From Oryzias latipes (Eukaryota; Chordata; Actinopteri; Beloniformes; Adrianichthyidae), in the NCBI RefSeq assembly GCF_002234675.1, contig NC_019867.2, forward strand, positions 28,509,166 through 28,573,165: a stretch of 64,000 nt of DNA, written 5' to 3'. Made by a program: the position numbers and the translations under genes. Under the pieces are notes generated by a model, which was not told the origin of the DNA, did not search any database, and saw only the letters and a program-made list of their open reading frames with translations. Shown here piece after piece: positions 11,891 to 23,404 of this stretch (the first letter of the stretch is position 1; each line of letters begins with the position of its first letter).

Positions 11891-14800
11891 ATAACGTTAT
11901 TCATGTCAAGAAAACCAAGTTCTTGTTTGTACCTGTCAAAGTAGCTCATCAAAATCAAGTCCACGATTTGAATGCACTTATAGATTCTGGCGCCGAACAT
12001 AGTCTCATCGACTTAGACCTGGTTAAACATCTCTCGTTACCTGTAGAACCCCTCGATTCCCCCATTAATGTCGCTGGGTTAGGTGGTAAACAACTTACCC
12101 GTATCACATCACGTACTAAACCGGTCCTCATTCTTACTTCCGGTAATCACAGAGAATACCACCAGTTTTTTGTCACTCGTTGCTCTCAGACTCCCATAAT
12201 TATGGGATTTTCCTGGCTTCAAATTCACAACCCTCAAATTGACTGGACTGCTCCCCGCATCGCCAACTGGAGTACTTATTGCATGGCAAATTGCCTTCAC
12301 TCTGCTATTCCGTCTGCTATTGCCCCTACTCCCACTTCAGCTAAAGAAATCGACCTGTCCAAGGTGCCCTCGTGCTACCACGACCTTAAAGCTGTGTTTT
12401 GTAAATTTAAAGCCAGTGCTTTACCCCCCCATAGGCCGTATGATTGCGCCATTGAACTTCTGAACTGCGCTCCTCTTCCTAAGGGCAGATTATTCAATTT
12501 ATCCGGACCCGAGAAAAGCGCTATGGAAAAATACATTCAGGAGGCTTTGTCTCTTGGTCACATCCGTCCCTCCACTTCTCCGATCGGTGCAGGTTTCTTT
12601 TTTGTGGAGAAAAAAGACAAAACCCTGAGGCCCTGCATCGACTATCGTGAGTTGAACAAGATTACGGTTAAGGATAAATATTCTCTCCCATTAATTGATT
12701 CGGTTTTTGACTCTGTCCAGCAGGCTACCATCTTCTCTAAGTTAGACCTGAGAAACGCTTATCATTTGGTTCGCATTCGTGAGGGAGATGAATGGAAAAC
12801 GGCTTTCAACACACCCCTGGGCCACTATGAATATTTGGTCATGCCGTTCGGCCTCACTAATGCTCCCGCTGTTTTTCAACGGCTTGTTAATGATGTCCTT
12901 CGCGACTTCCTTAATAGGTTCGCTTTTGTTTATCTTGATGATATCTTGATTTATTCTTCTAACCTAACTCAACATGAGCATCACGTTCGTCTCGTCCTAG
13001 AACGTCTCTTAGAAAACCAACTATTCGTAAAAGCTGAGAAATGCGAATTTCATACCTCCTCCGTTCCTTTTCTGGGGTATATCATTGAAGCTGGCAACAT
13101 ACGACCAGATCCAGCCAAAATTGAAGCAGTTACTCAATGGGAAACTCCACAGACCCGTAAGAAGCTACAACAATTTCTGGGTTTCGCAAACTTTTACAGG
13201 CTGTTTATCCGTAACTACAGCAGCATAGCAGCACCCCTCACGCAGCTTACATCTATTAAACAACCCTATGTCTGGACCCCAGCTGCCGATATGGCGTTCA
13301 GAAAACTCAAAGAACTTTTTGTCACAGCTCCCATCCTCATTCAACCGGATATCACGAAACAGTTCATTGTAGAAGTGGATGCCTCCGATTCTGGGGTTGG
13401 CGCCGTTCTGTCTCAGCGTGAAGAATCCTCCGGCAAGTTAAAGCCCTGCGCTTATTTTTCCCGCAAACTGAGTCCTGCGGAGCGGAATTATGATGTGGGC
13501 AACCGAGAACTTCTGGCCATCAAATTGGCTTTGGATGAGTGGCGCCACTGGCTGGAGGGGGCAGAGCTTCCCTTTATTGTATGGACAGACCATAAGAATC
13601 TTGCATATCTACGCAGTGCAAAAAGACTGAATTCACGTCAGGCCCGCTGGTGCCTGTTCTTTGACCGGTTTAATTTCAATATCACCTACCGTCCAGGCAG
13701 CCGCAACATCAAGCCAGACGCCTTGTCCAGGAAATACACCATCTCTGAGTCCCCCTCTGACTCTGCTATCCTCCCTAAATCCTGTTTTATAGGTACTCTC
13801 ACCTGGGAGATTGAGAACAAGATCCAGCAAGCCCAGGGTGAGATACCTAATCACGTTACCTGTCCGCCTGGAACTTTGTATGTGCCTGACTCTCTCAGGT
13901 CCGAGGTGCTCACTTGGGGGCATGCTTCCCGGATCGCCTGTCATGGAGGGGTTCACCGGACTATCAATTTGCTTCGTCGAAGGTTTTTCTGGCCCTCCCT
14001 GGAAAAAGACGTTCGTGAGTACGTGGCAGCTTGTACCATCTGTGCCCGCTCTAAGAACTCTAATTCACCCCCCTCGGGTCTACTGCAGCCTCTGCCGATA
14101 CCCAGTCGGCCTTGGTCGCACATCGCTCTGGATTTCGTTACTGGGTTGCCTCCTTCCCAAGGGCACACTGTTATTCTGACGATCATTGATCGTTTTTCCA
14201 AAGCCGTTCATTTTGTTCCCTTGGCCCAGCTTCCCTCCGCCACAGACACCGCAGAGATCCTGATCCATCACGTATTTCGCTACCATGGAATTCCCTGTGA
14301 CATCGTGTCTGACCGTGGACCCCAATTCACGTCCCAAGTGTGGAAATCGTTCTGTTCTGCCCTCGGGGCCACGGTCAGTCTCAGCTCAGGTTACCATCCC
14401 CAGTCCAATGGGCAAGCTGAAAGGGTTAACCAAGAGCTGGAGGCGGCTCTCAGGTGCTTGGCAGCTCAGAACGAGTCGGACTGGTCCAAGTTTCTCATCT
14501 GGGTTGAGTACGCCCACAACATTCACCCCTCTTCCGCTACTGGCTTATCTCCCTTCGAAGTCTCATTGGGGTACTCGCCACCTCTGTTTCCTTCTCAGGA
14601 ATTCGATCTGGCAGTGCCCTCGGTTCAGCTCCATCTTCAACGGTGCCAGGACATTTGGCGTCAGGCCAGGGCTGCTCTCCTGCGCACCAGGGAGAGCAAC
14701 TGCCAGATCGCTAATCGTCACAGGGTGGTGAGTCCCGATTACCGTCCTGGGCAGAAGGTTTGGTTATCGTCTCGCAACATCCCCATTCAGGCGTCATCAC

Positions 14801-15192
14801 GTAAGCTGGCTCCCAGATACATCGGCCCTTACGTGATTGATCGCATCATCAATCCCTCCTGTGTCCGCCTGCGCCTGCCTGCTGCTCTGAAAGTTCACCC
14901 CTCGTTCCATGTTTCCCAGATCAAACCTGTCAGCGATAGCCCTTTGTGCCCGCCGTCCTCTTCCCCTCCGCCCGCCCGGGTCATTGACGGTGCGCCTGCC
15001 TTTACGGTCAGTCGTGTGCTGGACGTCCGGCGCCGTGGTAGGGGCTTCCAGTTTCTCGTGGACTGGTTGGGGTACGGTCCGGAAGAGCGCTCTTGGATCT
15101 CCCGCTCTATGATTCTGGACCGTTCCCTGATCGACGACTTCTTCCGTGCCCACCCGGACCGTCGTCCTGGACCGCCTGGAGGCGGTCGTTGA
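11854..15192 (+). CDS. pol: Pol polyprotein (PR-RT-RNaseH-IN-chromodomain)
   Basis: Translated as a Gag-Pol fusion after the -1 shift, so it needs no start codon. An ATG at 11797 opens the same frame upstream and is probably unused; residue numbers here count from it. Motifs in order: protease DSGA (63-66); reverse transcriptase with YLDD (379-382); RNase H starting at D528 of VDASDSG; integrase zinc finger with HGGVH and CTIC (about 715-752); integrase catalytic D779, D839, E875, giving D,D(35)E; C-terminal chromodomain from about 1069 to 1115 ([21 protein letters not shown]). The chromodomain defines chromoviruses and can direct integration to marked chromatin. The TGA stop runs into the polypurine tract. 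The frame is uninterrupted over 1.1 kb-codon length, so the enzyme looks intact. Confidence 0.93.
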   Translation, partial: LQNPPLDDRPRGDNVIHVKKTKFLFVPVKVAHQNQVHDLNALIDSGAEHSLIDLDLVKHLSLPVEPLDSPINVAGLGGKQLTRITSRTKPVLILTSGNHREYHQFFVTRCSQTPIIMGFSWLQIHNPQIDWTAPRIANWSTYCMANCLHSAIPSAIAPTPTSAKEIDLSKVPSCYHDLKAVFCKFKASALPPHRPYDCAIELLNCAPLPKGRLFNLSGPEKSAMEKYIQEALSLGHIRPSTSPIGAGFFFVEKKDKTLRPCIDYRELNKITVKDKYSLPLIDSVFDSVQQATIFSKLDLRNAYHLVRIREGDEWKTAFNTPLGHYEYLVMPFGLTNAPAVFQRLVNDVLRDFLNRFAFVYLDDILIYSSNLTQHEHHVRLVLERLLENQLFVKAEKCEFHTSSVPFLGYIIEAGNIRPDPAKIEAVTQWETPQTRKKLQQFLGFANFYRLFIRNYSSIAAPLTQLTSIKQPYVWTPAADMAFRKLKELFVTAPILIQPDITKQFIVEVDASDSGVGAVLSQREESSGKLKPCAYFSRKLSPAERNYDVGNRELLAIKLALDEWRHWLEGAELPFIVWTDHKNLAYLRSAKRLNSRQARWCLFFDRFNFNITYRPGSRNIKPDALSRKYTISESPSDSAILPKSCFIGTLTWEIENKIQQAQGEIPNHVTCPPGTLYVPDSLRSEVLTWGHASRIACHGGVHRTINLLRRRFFWPSLEKDVREYVAACTICARSKNSNSPPSGLLQPLPIPSRPWSHIALDFVTGLPPSQGHTVILTIIDRFSKAVHFVPLAQLPSATDTAEILIHHVFRYHGIPCDIVSDRGPQFTSQVWKSFCSALGATVSLSSGYHPQSNGQAERVNQELEAALRCLAAQNESDWSKFLIWVEYAHNIHPSSATGLSPFEVSLGYSPPLFPSQEFDLAVPSVQLHLQRCQDIWRQARAALLRTRESNCQIANRHRVVSPDYRPGQKVWLSSRNIPIQASSRKLAPRYIGPYVIDRIINPSCVRLRLPAALKVHPSFHVSQIKPVSDSPLCPPSSSPPPARVIDGAPAFTVSRVLDVRRRGRGFQFLVDWLGYGPEERSWISRSMILDRSLIDDFFRAHPDRRPGPPGGGR

Positions 15193-15200
15193 GGGGGGGG
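15191..15200 (+). promoter_or_regulatory. Polypurine tract
   Basis: GAGGGGGGGG, overlapping the pol stop codon and ending three bases before the TG of the 3' LTR. It is expected to prime plus-strand DNA synthesis. Confidence 0.8.
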
Positions 15201-15203
15201 TAC

Positions 15204-15695
15204 TGACATGGTGTCTCGGTCAGCTACCTGCCTCCTCCCCCCCCTTCCTGCTCTGCCTTGGATGCGACCAGCTGGTTCCACTTACCTCATCATCTTCCCC
15301 GCCTTCTTAAGGAGATCCAGGACCTTTCTTCGGTGCCAGTTCGTTGTTACTCCCACGGTGCTTATGTCTGGCCAGCTCATGCTTTGTACCTTGTCTGATC
15401 TCAGCCTCGCTAACTGTTCCTCTCTGCTCCGCTCTCAGGAACCGTCTTCATCACAAGGGAACCTCGGGTCGCCGTCCTCTGCTCTCGCTCCTCATCCTTC
15501 TCCTCGGACTCAGCCGAAGTCACGCTCTCTGGTTCATCCTGCCACAAACCTCCAGTCAGCCGCCACGCCGCATCAAGAATCTAGTTCTATACTCACCTCC
15601 TGTGAATTAAACCACCTTAACTTACCTCACGTCTCCAAGTGTTCTTCTGGGTTCCAGCGTTTGGGTCGGTCTGAATATTCCACGAGACCATGACA
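15204..15695 (+). repeat. 3' LTR
   Basis: 492 bp, same length and, by eye, same sequence as the 5' LTR, including the run of eight C. It ends CATGACA. The open frames within it are duplicated from the 5' LTR and are not genes. Confidence 0.9.
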
Positions 15696-15777
15696 GAGGC
15701 AGTCCCAAAAAATATGTGTGTGATCTCCAATTTTATTGCATTTCCTCCAACATAAATCAGATTTATTTTTGTCATAT

Positions 15778-16326
15778 TTAGATGTAGTGTACGGTGTCTT
15801 GAAAAAATCTCATCATAATCTTCCAGTTGAACTCATTCCATGTAGGACTGTTTGAAATTTTATGAACCCCCTCGCAGATTGCTTCCCACTTATCATCCTC
15901 AATGACAATGTTTGCCTCCAATTCCCATTTTCCTTTCAGATCTAATGAATTATCTGATAAGTGTGCCTGCAGACAATGGTACATATTTGATACTATCTTC
16001 TTCCTTGATTTATCAACAATGCTTTTGATCATTAACTGTTCTATATGAGTTGGTGGTTGTCTCAAAGCCTCCCATTCCCCACATGACCTTAAGTAGTCCC
16101 TTATTTGCAAGTATCTGTAAAAATCCTTGGAATCTATACCGTATTTATCCTGTAATTGTTTGAAAGATTTTAAGATGTCCCCGTCAAATAATTGATGTAT
16201 TGTTAATAAACCTTTTTTGCCCGAGTCCGAGAAACCAGGATCTATCTTGTTTGGCAAAAAGTCAGCTATTTTGGAAATTTTGAGTGCTCTTGAAGTAGTC
16301 AGGGGAGCGCCAATGTTTTTCCTCAC
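15778..16326 (-). pseudogene. L1/Tx1 LINE ORF2 C-terminal fragment
   Basis: A 182-residue open frame from the LINE described at 9756-16349, corresponding to the region after the reverse transcriptase core. The true reading frame continues past its stop in another frame (CWRKC...WDC), then again beyond the gypsy insertion at 10365-10050 (FPLNSLYYIIGILPEEG, then EQWLEALRKVYLMEK). The start is an artefact of 5' truncation. Confidence 0.7.
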
Positions 16327-16785
16327 GGTTGACCATACTCTCTGTGTACAACCCTTGTGCTATCTTAGATGACCCCACCCCTACTTTGACGTGTTCTCCC
16401 TACCATGACAAAGGTGGATAAAGGTGGAAAGATTTCATGTAATCCATGGACACCAGTGAAGATCACAAATCATTGAAGAAAAATGGTTCAGAGCACTGTC
16501 TAGTGGGTCTAGATGACCCCACTCCCAATGTTAAAGTGCCTAGGATAGCACAAGGGTCACAGAATGTGGGGAGGCTTAACATGGAATGGACTGAGAATAG
16601 ACCATTAAGAGCCACAACACACAGACAAATACAAGACAGTGAGGCATATTTGAACACTGATTTTTCCACTTTGAAATCATCGAGGGGGTCTGACATTTTC
16701 ATCTTAGGTGCAGGTCCACTGTGAGAGACAAAAAAGTCTGGAAATCACAATGCATGATTTTTAAAATAATTTATTTGTATGCTAC

Positions 16786-17770
16786 ACTGCAAATAAGTAT
16801 TTGAACACCTGAGAAAATCAATGTTAATATTTGGTACAGCAGCCTTTGTTTGTGATTACACACGTCAAATGTTTCCTGTTGTTTCTCACCAGGTTTGCAA
16901 ACACTGCAGGAGGGACTTTTGCTCACTCCTTCACACAGATATTCTCTAGATCAACCAGGTATCTAGACTGTCGTTGAGAAACAAGGAGTTTGAGCTCCCT
17001 CCAAGGTCTGGAGACTGGCTAGGCCACTCCAGAACCTTGATATGCCTCTTATGGAGCCACTCCTTGGTTCTCCTGGCTGTGAGTGGGTGCCATGAATTAA
17101 GTGTGGTCTTTCTTATGGTGAATGAATATAGATTTGTTTTGATTATAGGTCATTGAGTAGGGTAATCAGCTGGTGGGTCACATGTTTGTGGGCGGTGACA
17201 TTAATTGACTTTAACTCACCTGTGGTTTTTCCCTGTGTAAGATGGAAGGGGGGGGGGGGGGGTGAGCTGGGTTGCCGTATTCTTTGTTGACCGCTTTATA
17301 TGCTTTATACGCTTTATTCGCTTTTGTGGTTTTTCATGATTCCTCGTTTTTTCTCTTTTTTGATCACAATATAATAAGTGGATTTAATTACCTTCATTTT
17401 TCATTATTAAAACTTCAAAATACATACTTTGTTATGCTTTATGGTTTTTTGAGCGTGTCATTCAATACCTGGACCCACCCAGCGTCAGCCACTCAGCGAC
17501 TGTTTGGTTTTGAACAATTGAAGTCGCTACACTGTGTGCTTCCAGTCATTGTCATGTTGGAAGATCCAACCAAGACCAATCTTTAGGTGAGGGAAGAAAG
17601 TTGTTCCCCAAAATCTTGCAAAGCATGGCCCCGGTCATCCTCTCCTTCATACAGTGCAGTCGCCCTGTCCCATGTGCAGAAAAGCACCTCCACAGCATGA
17701 TGTTACCGCCCTCATGCTTCACAGTAGGGTTATTGTTCTTGGGATGGGATGAGTGCAATTAAGACCAAAA
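16786..17770 (-). pseudogene. Decayed Tc1-like transposase, interrupted
   Basis: Near the left side the sequence reads CAAATAAGTATTTGAACACC, a terminus-like motif of fish Tc1 elements. Minus-strand fragments match Tc1 transposase. At 17552-17758 [20 protein letters not shown] then [11 protein letters not shown] corresponds to the central catalytic region. At 16975-17080 a frame with [20 protein letters not shown] and then DL corresponds to the C-terminal catalytic region. The two are separated by about 400 bases of unrelated AT-rich sequence with a G run, evidently an insertion. Stops and frameshifts make it non-functional. Confidence 0.7.
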
Positions 17771-18083
17771 AGTTCTATATTGGTGTCAAAATGACTTTCC
17801 CCCATGATCCTCCGGATCATCCAAATGTTCAGTGGTAAACTTGTTACAGACCTGGGCATGTGCTGGTTCAAGCAGGGAAACCATGCATGATTTCAAATGT
17901 CTTAGTGTATTACCAGTGACGGTTTTTCATTTGGGCAATGTGGGCAGTTGCCAAGGGCAAAAATAACAAACCAAAAAAAAAAAGAAAAATTGCCATTTTT
18001 TTTCCACTCGCAGATTTTCTAGAAATTTTGTTGTTAATAAAATGTTGTGTCATATTGCTGTCATCTCATATTACTGCTGTAAT

Positions 18084-18607
18084 TGTCACGGTGCCTCTGT
18101 CAGCTGTCCTCCCCCTCCCCTCTTTGCTTGGCTCCTTATTCGACACAGCTGCGACCACTCACCTCATCACCTACCTGCCTTCAAAAGGAGATCCAGCTCC
18201 AGCATTCATTGCCAGTTCGTTGCCCCTGATGGTGCATAGTATGGTCATCAAGTTTATTACTCTCGTACCTAAGCTATTGCCTAAGTCTCGTGCTCTACCT
18301 TGTTCCCAGGAATCCATTACCACGAGTGGTCGCCTGAGTCTTCAACTCTCCCGGATCCAAGCTTTAGCACTTCTGCCAGTCACACCACGAGCCTCTGCCG
18401 ATTCTCGAGTCACGCCACGAGCCACGGTTGTATCCTCCAGTGACTCCACAAGCCACGGACAACAAACCAGCCACGTCACGGGTACTCTTCAGGTTTTCCT
18501 GCTACGCCCACAACCACACAGGATCAAGAAAAATAAACTTTCTTACTCACCTGTGTTTCCTTCCGGGTTCCAGCATCTGGGTCTGTTTTGTCTTGCTAGT
18601 TATGACA
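18084..18607 (+). mobile_element. Solo LTR, relative of the 10373 gypsy element
   Basis: 524 bp beginning TGTCACGG and ending TATGACA, flanked by an exact 5-bp duplication GTAAT (18079-18083 and 18608-18612). It shares AAGGAGATCCAG, GCCAGTTCGTT (18211-18221) and a TTCCAGC...TGGGTC 3' segment with the 492-bp LTRs but is otherwise well diverged. It is the usual outcome of LTR-LTR recombination. The 290-codon open frame across it is fortuitous. Confidence 0.85.
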
Positions 18608-18612
18608 GTAAT

Positions 18613-19980
18613 GACTGTATTTTGCGCTGTCTGTGCAGTATACGCACCCGATCATCTCACTCATCTTGTTTCTGGGTGTTTGAAAGACGGAAAAGTCTAT
18701 TCAAGGTTGAGGAACATGGGCAAAAGACCAAAGGAAACATCAACGCCCAGTTTAGAAAGAAGAGGAAGAAAAACACTCAAAATATGAAGGAATGCATACA
18801 CCAAAATTAAAAACTTGCTAAGTGCCAAATAAGACCAAATTTACTGTTTGAGGAGTAAAATTTAGAGCAACATTTGGCTAAAGAAGGTTTGAACTTAATT
18901 AGACCAATCTTGTTCATTTGCTCACTGGTGGATTTCATCTAAACTCTGTCATTCTCAAATACAGTCAGTGCTCCAGATGCAAAGTACACAATTGTTTGTC
19001 TTTTTTTTTTTTTGTTCAGTTTTGTGACACTTAAGCACAAAAACAAAGAACATGTCCTTTAGTTTCCATAGATGTTCATTCATGAAGTCAGTGAAATTAC
19101 CACAACTATTAAGTCATAATTCATGTCAGGGTTGTATTCAGCTCAAGAAAAGAAAAATATGAAGATTTTTATCAGACACATCTTTTGCTTCATATTTAAT
19201 TGTGAATTCAACTATAAAAGTATATTTTATGATTAAAGCAATAAAATAAATCATTCTGTTCTTGTTCGTGTTTGTATGTCTGTAGGCTTTGAGTTATTGA
19301 GGGTTAGGGTTATCTCATCAGCTTCTCCTGGAGGTACAAAGAGGAAGCTCAGTAGGGAACAAGTGTGGGACACATCGTCACTAAGCATTCGGCAGGTATC
19401 TTGACAGTTTAGTTTTAAAAAACTTCTTAAAACCTATTTCTACTGCCAGTCTTTTGAAGCAGCATGAGACTCTGCTCTGCTGGCGTGTTTTACTGTTTCA
19501 TTGTTTTGCTTTGCTCTTAACAGAAACAGGAACCACAAAGATGCAAGACTGTCCCCTGGCATAGAGTCAATGATGACTCATTAACAAAAGATGTACTGTC
19601 AAAACACACAAGGCCTGTAACACAAGACTATTGCCAAGTTAAACCTGATCAAAAAGCAAAGTTTGTCAAGAATATTATTTGTGTGTCTGGCAGAAATTAT
19701 TGTGTTTAAAATCATTATGTCTAAAATGGTGTACCGCAAGAATTACTGAGGGATATAAAGCTTCTGAAATATTCTTCTTGCTATATTTTGCAGAATGCAA
19801 AAAATTATTTGACCAAATATTGATCCAGTATTATTGTTTAAGATATAAAGTAAATCATAATTATGGTACTTATTTGGTTTGGCCACTGAGTGGAACAATT
19901 CTTCACATTTTGGTTTGATGTTAAAATGCTGTTTCGCTGAAAGATTTGATATTGTTCCTTCCGCTAAACATCTGTTTATC
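18613..19980. other. Intergenic, nothing recognised
   Basis: AT-rich. No supported gene or repeat in this 1.4-kb stretch. Confidence 0.3.
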
Positions 19981-19999
19981 CGACCGTCCATCCATCCAT

Positions 20000-20031
<32 letters not shown>

Positions 20032-20239
20032 TTATCCATCCATCCATCCGTCCATCCATCCATCCATCCATCCATCCATCCATCCGTCCGTCCATCCGTC
20101 CATTTATCCATCCATCCATCCGTCCATCCATCCATCCATCCATCCATCCGTCCGTCCATCCGTCCATTTATCCATCCATCCATCCATCCGTCCGTCCGTC
20201 CGTCTGTCCGTCCATCCGTCCATTTATCCATCCATCCAT

Positions 20240-20275
<36 letters not shown>

Positions 20276-20283
20276 CCATCCAT

Positions 20284-20315
<32 letters not shown>

Positions 20316-20475
20316 TTATCCATCCATCCATCCGTCCATCCATCCATCCGTCCGTCCGTCCGTCCGTCCATCCATCCATCCATCCATCCATCCATCCATC
20401 CATCCATCCATCCATCCATCCATCCATCCATCCATCCATCCATCCATCCATCCATCCATCTATCCATCCATCCAT
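19981..20475 (-). repeat. (CATC)n array with CCGT and TTTA variants, tail of a SINE
   Basis: About 495 bp of CATC repeats. CCGT variants and a TTTATCC variant recur at 20031, 20103, 20167, 20223 and 20315, spaced by 72, 64, 56 and 92 bp, all multiples of four. This suggests expansion by duplication of larger blocks. The array is open in several frames on both strands (His-Pro-Ser-Ile or Met-Asp-Gly-Trp repeats) but has no sign of being a gene. It abuts the SINE at 20478 as its 3' tail on the minus strand. Confidence 0.85.
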
Positions 20476-20477
20476 CT

Positions 20478-20658
20478 TCTAGTCCTGCACAGTCATTAAG
20501 GTCCATCACAGGGACTCACACTCTCTCACATTGTTTTGGACTGTGGGAGCACGTTTCTGGAGAAAACCCACACATTCAAGAGGAGAACATGCTAAACTCT
20601 AAATAACCCAGCTGGGATTTGAACCACAACAGTGCTAACTATCACACTGCTATGCAGA
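20478..20658 (-). mobile_element. V-SINE/DANA-type tRNA-derived SINE
   Basis: Read on the minus strand: a tRNA-like head with GTTAGCACTG and the B-box-like GGTTCAAATCCCAG, then the body GCATGTTCTC...GTGGGTTTTCTCC...CCCACAGTCCAAAACAATG, ending at GGACTAGAAGATGG where the (GGAT)n tail begins. Body order and wording match the vertebrate V-SINE group as I know it. Diverged, non-coding. Confidence 0.65.
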
Positions 20659-20659
20659 C

Positions 20660-21860
20660 AACATTATTATTATTATGATGATTATGATGATGATAATTAT
20701 TATTAATTCCGCTTTATTTGACTCTTCTTTTAGGCATTGATGCTTTGACACCAGAGTGAGCTTGTTCAAGCTGCAGAATAAACATTAAGATGTTTGTTGA
20801 CCTCACTACATATTCTCCAGTGTGTGGGCAGGGCACAGGGGCTGTTCTGCAGAATCATTCCCAGACAGTATCGCCTGAGCCTCCAGGCATGCTTCAACGC
20901 ACTTTGAAACATTTAGCACAACTGAATGAGATCAACAGTTTACATTCCATTCAAAGGTTTGATTCAAATTTGACTGATGGGAAAAAATGGAGGCTGATTA
21001 TACAAGGAATTCATGACAGGCCAGGTATTTCCTGACTACCTGGTGAATTTCCCTGAGTTGTGTAATGAAACATTTTTATCCAAGTGTGGGCGGCTCGGAC
21101 AAAGAAAAGACAGAAACTGCTGCACATAACTAAACACAACTTTCACACATAACTAAACACAACTTTCACTATGGATGAGTTGAGCAGTTCCTGCAAGAAC
21201 TGTCGAAGAAAATCACCAACCCAAACCATCGTTTCCTCTTTTGTCCACACTCTGGTAACAACTGCAGTTTTTAAGACAATAAAGTGTCTGTTGTACATCA
21301 GTTTCAAGCTAATCACTTATGAAACAGAAAGTGTTACCACAGCAAGTGATATTTCCAACTAATGGCATTAAAAGAAAAATCAGCTGAGTTTGCAGGAATG
21401 CCACATGACTGATAGAGAATGATCTAAAATTATTAACTCAGCATGACATTAAAAGGAAGGCAACAAACATCAGACTGTCATGAAGCTTAGAAACGGGGCT
21501 GCTGCAAAAGCAGACACCTGAAACTTGAAATCAGTCCAATGAACAACAACAAAAAAGGATTAAATCGTGCAGTAAAATGTTTCCAGGCCTCCATAAGTTT
21601 TGGCTCCAGAACAAAACAAAAACATTACCCGCTGTTGCTTCAGCGTGCTTTCAAAAACGAATGTTTCCTAATAATGAATCCCGAGTCCTGGAAAACAATC
21701 TGCAGGTTGAAGGACCTTGATGTAAGTCGGAAGTCAGCAGAAATCTAAAGTGTCACAGAAACAAAACCCAGATCTGGATCACCCCCCCATCTTCAGAACT
21801 GCTGAATCGCTTTTGGAGCCATGGGGTTGCTGGAATCAATGTAGCTACTATTGGATGATG
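20660..21860. other. Intergenic, nothing recognised
   Basis: Non-coding. A short ATTATT/ATGATG tract lies at 20663-20705, and TAACTAAACACAACTTTCAC is directly repeated at 21126-21168. Confidence 0.3.
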
Positions 21861-21861
21861 A

Positions 21862-22049
21862 TGGGGGTCACCCTGAAACCCTCACTTAGAATCACAAGTT
21901 AGCCTGAGGGAAGAATCCAGAGGAAACCCACACATGCCCTGGGAGAATGTACAAAGTCCACACAGAAAGAAGCAGCCAGGATTTGAAACAAAGCCTTCTC
22001 ACTGTGAGGCAAGAGTGCTATCCACTGCTGCACCGTGCAGCCCGTATCT
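21862..22049 (-). mobile_element. V-SINE/DANA-type SINE, second copy
   Basis: On the minus strand it starts GGCTGCACGGTGCAGCAGTG and continues GATAGCACTCTTGCCTCACA, the tRNA-like head, with B-box-like GTTTCAAATCC. The body TGTGTGGACTTTGTACATTC and GTGTGGGTTTCCTCTGG parallels the copy at 20478. No microsatellite tail here. Confidence 0.65.
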
Positions 22050-23390
22050 ACACTTATCAAATCCCTTTTACTTTTATGGCGTATTAACATGATCAAAGTC
22101 AAACGAGGGGCCGTTCATTAAAACTTTAAAGATTACAAAACATCAGCTAAAAGGTTAAAACTAGGGGTATAATGAACTTTAGGAAACTAAAATGTAAATG
22201 GATTTAACCTTCATTCTTGTTTACCTGGTTGTTTGAACACATATTTCAGTTTACAACTAACTATGCTGCAGGAAACTCAAGGAATCTGGAGAACTTCCGC
22301 TGCGCTGTTCAGTATTTCAGGAATTTCTCTCTGAGTCACACTGGTTGAATGTTTGTCTAAGGATGTGCTGAATCCATTTAGGTCAGTGAATGGGATCATT
22401 TAAAAATGAACCAAAGTCAACTTTGAATCAGATCAGCCACAAATTAGGAAATGAAAAAAATCGTTAAAATGAATCGTTACACCTCTAGTTTAAAACAATC
22501 AAAAATGGAAGTAGTTAAACAATAACACTGACAATACTGATGAAAGCAAAAACAAAATAAAAGACAAAACGCCTGTCCAAAAATGTGAGATTTTAGATGT
22601 TTTTGAAAAACTGCAGACCTGTGTTATTTCATCATAATGACGTCTTTAAAGGAGTTTATGAAAGATTTTGGCCCTCAAATGAATGATGCATCAAGCAGGC
22701 GTGGTTTGTTATCGCAGGCATCAGGCTCAGATGCATGTGAAAGATCTGAACTACAATAGCAGTTTCACTTGTTCCTGCCTCATACTTGAAATAACCTCCA
22801 TCTCACTCTTGGTTTTGGTTGACATTTTTTCCTGAGTAAAAAGGTTGTGCTTGTTAGCAGCTGGAGAGAATTAATTCTTGACTGATCATCCTCAGTGCTT
22901 TGACGTTTCCTGAATTACTACTAGAAAAACAACTTTGATGCGGAACCACTTTGTTCCACACACGATTTCCAGTGAACGTAAGAGACAGAAACCAGCCTCC
23001 AGTTTTGTGTGTCTACCTTCCAGATTAAACAGGAACTCTGTTGATGAGAAAATCTTGATTTCATGGCAGTAGGACCTGAGGATGCAGCCATTCATTCATA
23101 TTTTGCTGTATTTTTCCAAGTTCTTCATAGGCTGAAAGCCGAATATTAACTGGGGTCATTCAACCAAACCAACATAAAGATGATCAGAGGTCTGGGCTCA
23201 CAAAATTATCATTTCAGTCACATACACCCGTATGGGGTTTGCCCAAAGAGGTGCTAGAGGTTTTTCGGTTGTCGGCCCCGCCGCCCCATAGAGGAGAGCA
23301 CCCGCATCTTAAAGGAATTGAAGCCTTGAGGATTGTGCGAAGTGAAAATGGAACGTACCATTGTCCTGAGGCAGGTGTTTCGTAAAGTAA
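22050..23390. other. Intergenic, nothing recognised
   Basis: AT-rich, no supported gene. Confidence 0.3.
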
Positions 23391-23404
23391 GGATAATGTA
23401 AGTT

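Larger units (their letters stand above)
10373..15695 (+). mobile_element. Complete Ty3/gypsy chromovirus retrotransposon, Tf1/sushi type
   Basis: A 5323-bp element: 5' LTR, gag, pol (protease, reverse transcriptase, RNase H, integrase with chromodomain), polypurine tract, 3' LTR. Both LTRs are 492 bp, begin TGACATGG and end CATGACA. I found no difference between them by eye, and two overlapping frames through them translate identically. Gag and Pol are free of stops and contain the catalytic motifs. Target duplication is short and imperfect (AGGG before, AGGC after). A self-priming signal and a -1 frameshift site place it in the Tf1/sushi group. It sits in the LINE at 9756-16349. All visible parts look intact, so it may be recently active. 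Confidence 0.93.
9756..16349 (-). mobile_element. L1/Tx1-clade LINE, 5'-truncated, split by a gypsy element
   Basis: A minus-strand non-LTR retrotransposon. Its poly(A) end is at 9756 and its truncated 5' end near 16349. It is flanked by a 17-bp target duplication AACCCTTGTGCTATCTT (9739-9755 and 16350-16366). The frame at 16326-15778 encodes the C-terminal part of ORF2, with DFYRYLQIRDYLRS typical of L1/Tx1 proteins. A one-base T expansion near 15800 shifts the frame; the next frame contains the CWRKC...HTHIFWDC zinc-knuckle-like motif at the end of L1-type ORF2. The gypsy element interrupts it between 10372 and 15696. The protein is therefore broken by truncation, frameshift and insertion. 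Confidence 0.8.
9741..16556 (+). mobile_element. TTAA MITE (copy C), outermost shell of a nested insertion
   Basis: The left terminus CCCTTGTGCTATC follows TTAA (9737-9740). The body resumes after the LINE at 16367 and ends in GATAGCACAAGGG at 16556. The right flank is TCAC rather than TTAA, so that site has mutated. The L1 LINE landed just inside the left terminus and duplicated it. Confidence 0.7.

Noticed and set aside
17938..18810. 290-codon open frame
   Set aside because: It lies over a solo LTR with a perfect 5-bp target duplication; no protein signature.
19743..20509. Overlapping open frames of up to 206 codons on both strands
   Set aside because: They translate a CATC microsatellite in several frames at once, with no upstream gene structure.
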